14,470 bases of DNA from DATEFF01 sp964586395 (GTDB taxonomy: Bacteria; Patescibacteriota; Saccharimonadia; Saccharimonadales; EFPC-124). Positions 12,708-14,470 of the stretch are shown piece by piece. Each line of letters opens with the position of its first letter. The stretch's first letter is position 1. The notes below the pieces were generated by a model that was given only the letters and a program-made list of their open reading frames with translations, was not told the DNA's origin and did not search any database. The position numbers and the translations under genes are program-made. The stretch lies in the NCBI GenBank assembly GCA_964586395.1, contig CAZPGP010000025.1, positions 1 through 14,470 on the forward strand, in the 5' to 3' direction.

Positions 12708-14165
12708 ATGCTGAGCTTTCTTAAAACAATCAAGAACTACGAGATTATTGCCTTTACGACCGGGTTTGCTCTAATGGCGTACGAATTGGCTGCGGCCCGG
12801 CTGCTCGCGCCGAGTATCGGCAGCTCGACTTACATCTGGACGAGCGTTATTGGCGTCATTATCGCGGCACTATCGCTCGGTTATGCCTTCGGCGGCACCA
12901 TTGCCGACAAACGCGTCAAACCCAGCGACATCGCCTGGCTACTGCTAGCTGCAGCGGGTGGTGTGCTATTAACGTTAGTCTTCTCGGACGGGACGCTACG
13001 CGCGCTCCAAAACGTCAGCGACCCGAGGTGGCAGGGGCTTCTGGCGTCGCTGTTGCTCTTTGCGCCTGCCAGCTTCCTACTGGGCGTCATCAGTCCGTAC
13101 CTGGCTCGGCTGCGCACCGAATCGCTGGCCAAGACCGGCCGAGCAGTTGCGTCTCTGAGCGCCATGAACGCCGTGGGCGGGATTGTCGGCACCTTCTGTG
13201 TCGGCTTTATATTCTTTGGGCTTATTGGCTCACGAGAGACGATGCTGATCGTAGCGATACTTCTGGCAGGGGCGAGCTGGCTAATACTGCCAAAGGAGCG
13301 TACCTTCCGTCGAGTAGCCGCAACCGCTTGGATTGTGTTTATCGCGACGCTACAGCTCATGCCAGTGCTACCGAAGGGTGTTACCGCCGACATCGACACG
13401 CCATCCTCACGCTACCAGGTCGTGAAGGGTGAGTACTTCGGTGCGCCAGTACGCATTCTGACCATGGGCCCGCGTGGTTCACAGTCAGGTGTGTACACGA
13501 ACGGATCAACCGAACTAGTCTTCGACTACACGCGCCAGATGGCTGAACTGGTGGAACAGGCGCCGCGCAAAGAATCCATCCTCATCCTCGGTGGTGGTGC
13601 GTTCACGCTGCCTGCATATCTGGCCGACGAGCACGGCGACAGCCACATTGACGTTGTCGAGATCGACCCTGAGCTGGTCGAAATCTCCAAAGAGCACTTT
13701 GGGTATTTCGACCGGCCCAACGTCACCATCCACACTCAAGACGCACGAGCCTTCCTCAATACGAACCAGAAAAAGTACGATCTCGTACTGGTCGACGTAT
13801 ACTCAGACACCTCAATACCTTTTGCAGTCACAACACAAGAATACGCCGCTCAGCTAGCGCGAGCGATCAAGGACGATGGTGCGGTTATCGTGAATGCCAT
13901 CGGTGCAAATACGCCGGCCTGCGGACCTCTGCTGCGCAGTATCCACGGCTCGTACCTGACACAGTTCAAAAACTACAAGGTTCAGCCGCTCCGCGACCCC
14001 GAGATGAACGGCCTACAAAACATCGCCATCACATACGCACGTCAACCGCTCGACTGGATCGCCGGGCCAGACATCAAGCTTAATGGTGACGTGAAGCTGA
14101 CCGACAATTTTGCGCCTTTGGAGCGATTGCAGCAGATGTGTTGGGACGGACAGAGGGAGGGATAG
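12708..14165 (+). CDS. Membrane-fused spermidine synthase-like protein
   Basis: The 485-aa protein joins a membrane half to an aminopropyltransferase-type half. Residues 1-220 hold about six or seven hydrophobic segments (near 12-30, 42-64, 75-93, 110-132, 152-172, 177-194 and 204-222), the MFS-like module often fused to such enzymes. The C-terminal half has the Rossmann features for decarboxylated SAM: GGGAFTLP (295-302), E318-I-D-P, D345-A, then LVDVYSDTS (361-369) with D363 at the catalytic position, and the family's C-terminal TDNFAPLE (465-472). The start ATG 12708 has GGAGGGG just upstream and a good promoter; the longer frame from 12549 reads through the tRNA-Ser gene. Spermidine synthesis itself is not proven, as these fused proteins are poorly characterised. 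No polyamine gene is nearby. Confidence 0.88.
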   Translation: MLSFLKTIKNYEIIAFTTGFALMAYELAAARLLAPSIGSSTYIWTSVIGVIIAALSLGYAFGGTIADKRVKPSDIAWLLLAAAGGVLLTLVFSDGTLRALQNVSDPRWQGLLASLLLFAPASFLLGVISPYLARLRTESLAKTGRAVASLSAMNAVGGIVGTFCVGFIFFGLIGSRETMLIVAILLAGASWLILPKERTFRRVAATAWIVFIATLQLMPVLPKGVTADIDTPSSRYQVVKGEYFGAPVRILTMGPRGSQSGVYTNGSTELVFDYTRQMAELVEQAPRKESILILGGGAFTLPAYLADEHGDSHIDVVEIDPELVEISKEHFGYFDRPNVTIHTQDARAFLNTNQKKYDLVLVDVYSDTSIPFAVTTQEYAAQLARAIKDDGAVIVNAIGANTPACGPLLRSIHGSYLTQFKNYKVQPLRDPEMNGLQNIAITYARQPLDWIAGPDIKLNGDVKLTDNFAPLERLQQMCWDGQREG

Positions 14166-14223
14166 GCGCCCACTTCACCTCATGCTCGGGGTAAACTCCT
14201 GCGCGTGAGTCTTGCGAACGAAC
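14161..14223. repeat. 63-nt dispersed repeat, copy 2 (behind tRNA-Ser(UGA))
   Basis: It aligns without gaps to 11444-11506. The first bases overlap the stop codon of the spermidine-synthase-like gene. It lies 85 nt behind the end of tRNA-Ser(UGA), nearly the same distance as copy 1 from tRNA-Arg. Confidence 0.6.
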
Positions 14224-14271
14224 GCCCCTGTACGCATCGCTTCGCGCTGCACCGAGGCTTCAAACCCCAAA

Positions 14272-14398
<127 letters not shown>

Positions 14399-14416
14399 AA
14401 GTGTCGTAGCAGAAGT

Positions 14417-14425
14417 ATTGTACCA
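14417..14425 (-). promoter_or_regulatory. Extended -10 promoter of tRNA-Ser(UGA)
   Basis: TGGTACAAT on the minus strand predicts an RNA start near 14410 and a 12-nt 5' leader. No clear -35 box is seen. Confidence 0.55.
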
Positions 14426-14470
14426 CATCTGTTAGAGCTATTCGAGAGTGTGCTTTGCGACAACCGCCGC

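Overview
The window looks like a stretch of a small, compact bacterial genome, most likely a member of Candidatus Saccharibacteria (TM7) or another Patescibacteria/CPR lineage. This is an inference from style, not a database match. The pointers are tightly packed genes in short coupled runs, a shortened MurE-like ligase, several lineage-type hypothetical membrane proteins, genes that start 6-9 nt after a -10 box, and tRNA genes with encoded CCA. Base composition is about balanced. TGA is used as an ordinary stop (for example at 3572-3574 and 7630-7632), which argues against the UGA-recoding CPR groups.

Layout, left to right. 1-80: a multi-branched inverted repeat of unknown identity. 90-3163 (minus): a MurE-like Mur ligase followed, 5 nt later, by a half-size ABC exporter. 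3221-3612 (plus): a divergently transcribed orphan of 95 aa with promoter and GC-rich hairpin. 3731-4324 (minus): a small alpha/beta hydrolase. 4347-7103 (plus): two candidate promoters, a compact three-way-junction leader RNA and valS. 7140-7677 (plus): an orphan of 148 aa with its own promoter. 7690-9244 (minus): a coupled three-gene run of a ferric-reductase-like membrane protein, a HIT protein with an HxHxQ active site, and rlmH.

The right part is built round four minus-strand tRNA genes, Ser(CGA), Arg(GCG), Ser(GCU) and Ser(UGA), each with a strong hairpin directly behind its CCA end. Between them lie a four-segment membrane protein (plus), a DUF1653 gene that overlaps the end of that gene tail to tail, a single-pass membrane protein (minus), a two-segment membrane protein (minus) and a membrane-fused spermidine-synthase-like protein (plus).

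The genes with clear roles are housekeeping: peptidoglycan precursor synthesis (murE-like), valine tRNA charging (valS), 23S rRNA modification (rlmH) and serine/arginine tRNA supply. The parts most worth a second look are non-coding: the three-way-junction RNA before valS, the 80-nt branched element at the left edge, a 63-nt repeat found behind two tRNA genes at nearly the same distance, and a shared promoter style (TGn plus -10 box, often followed at once by the start codon). No mobile element, CRISPR array or defence system was seen.
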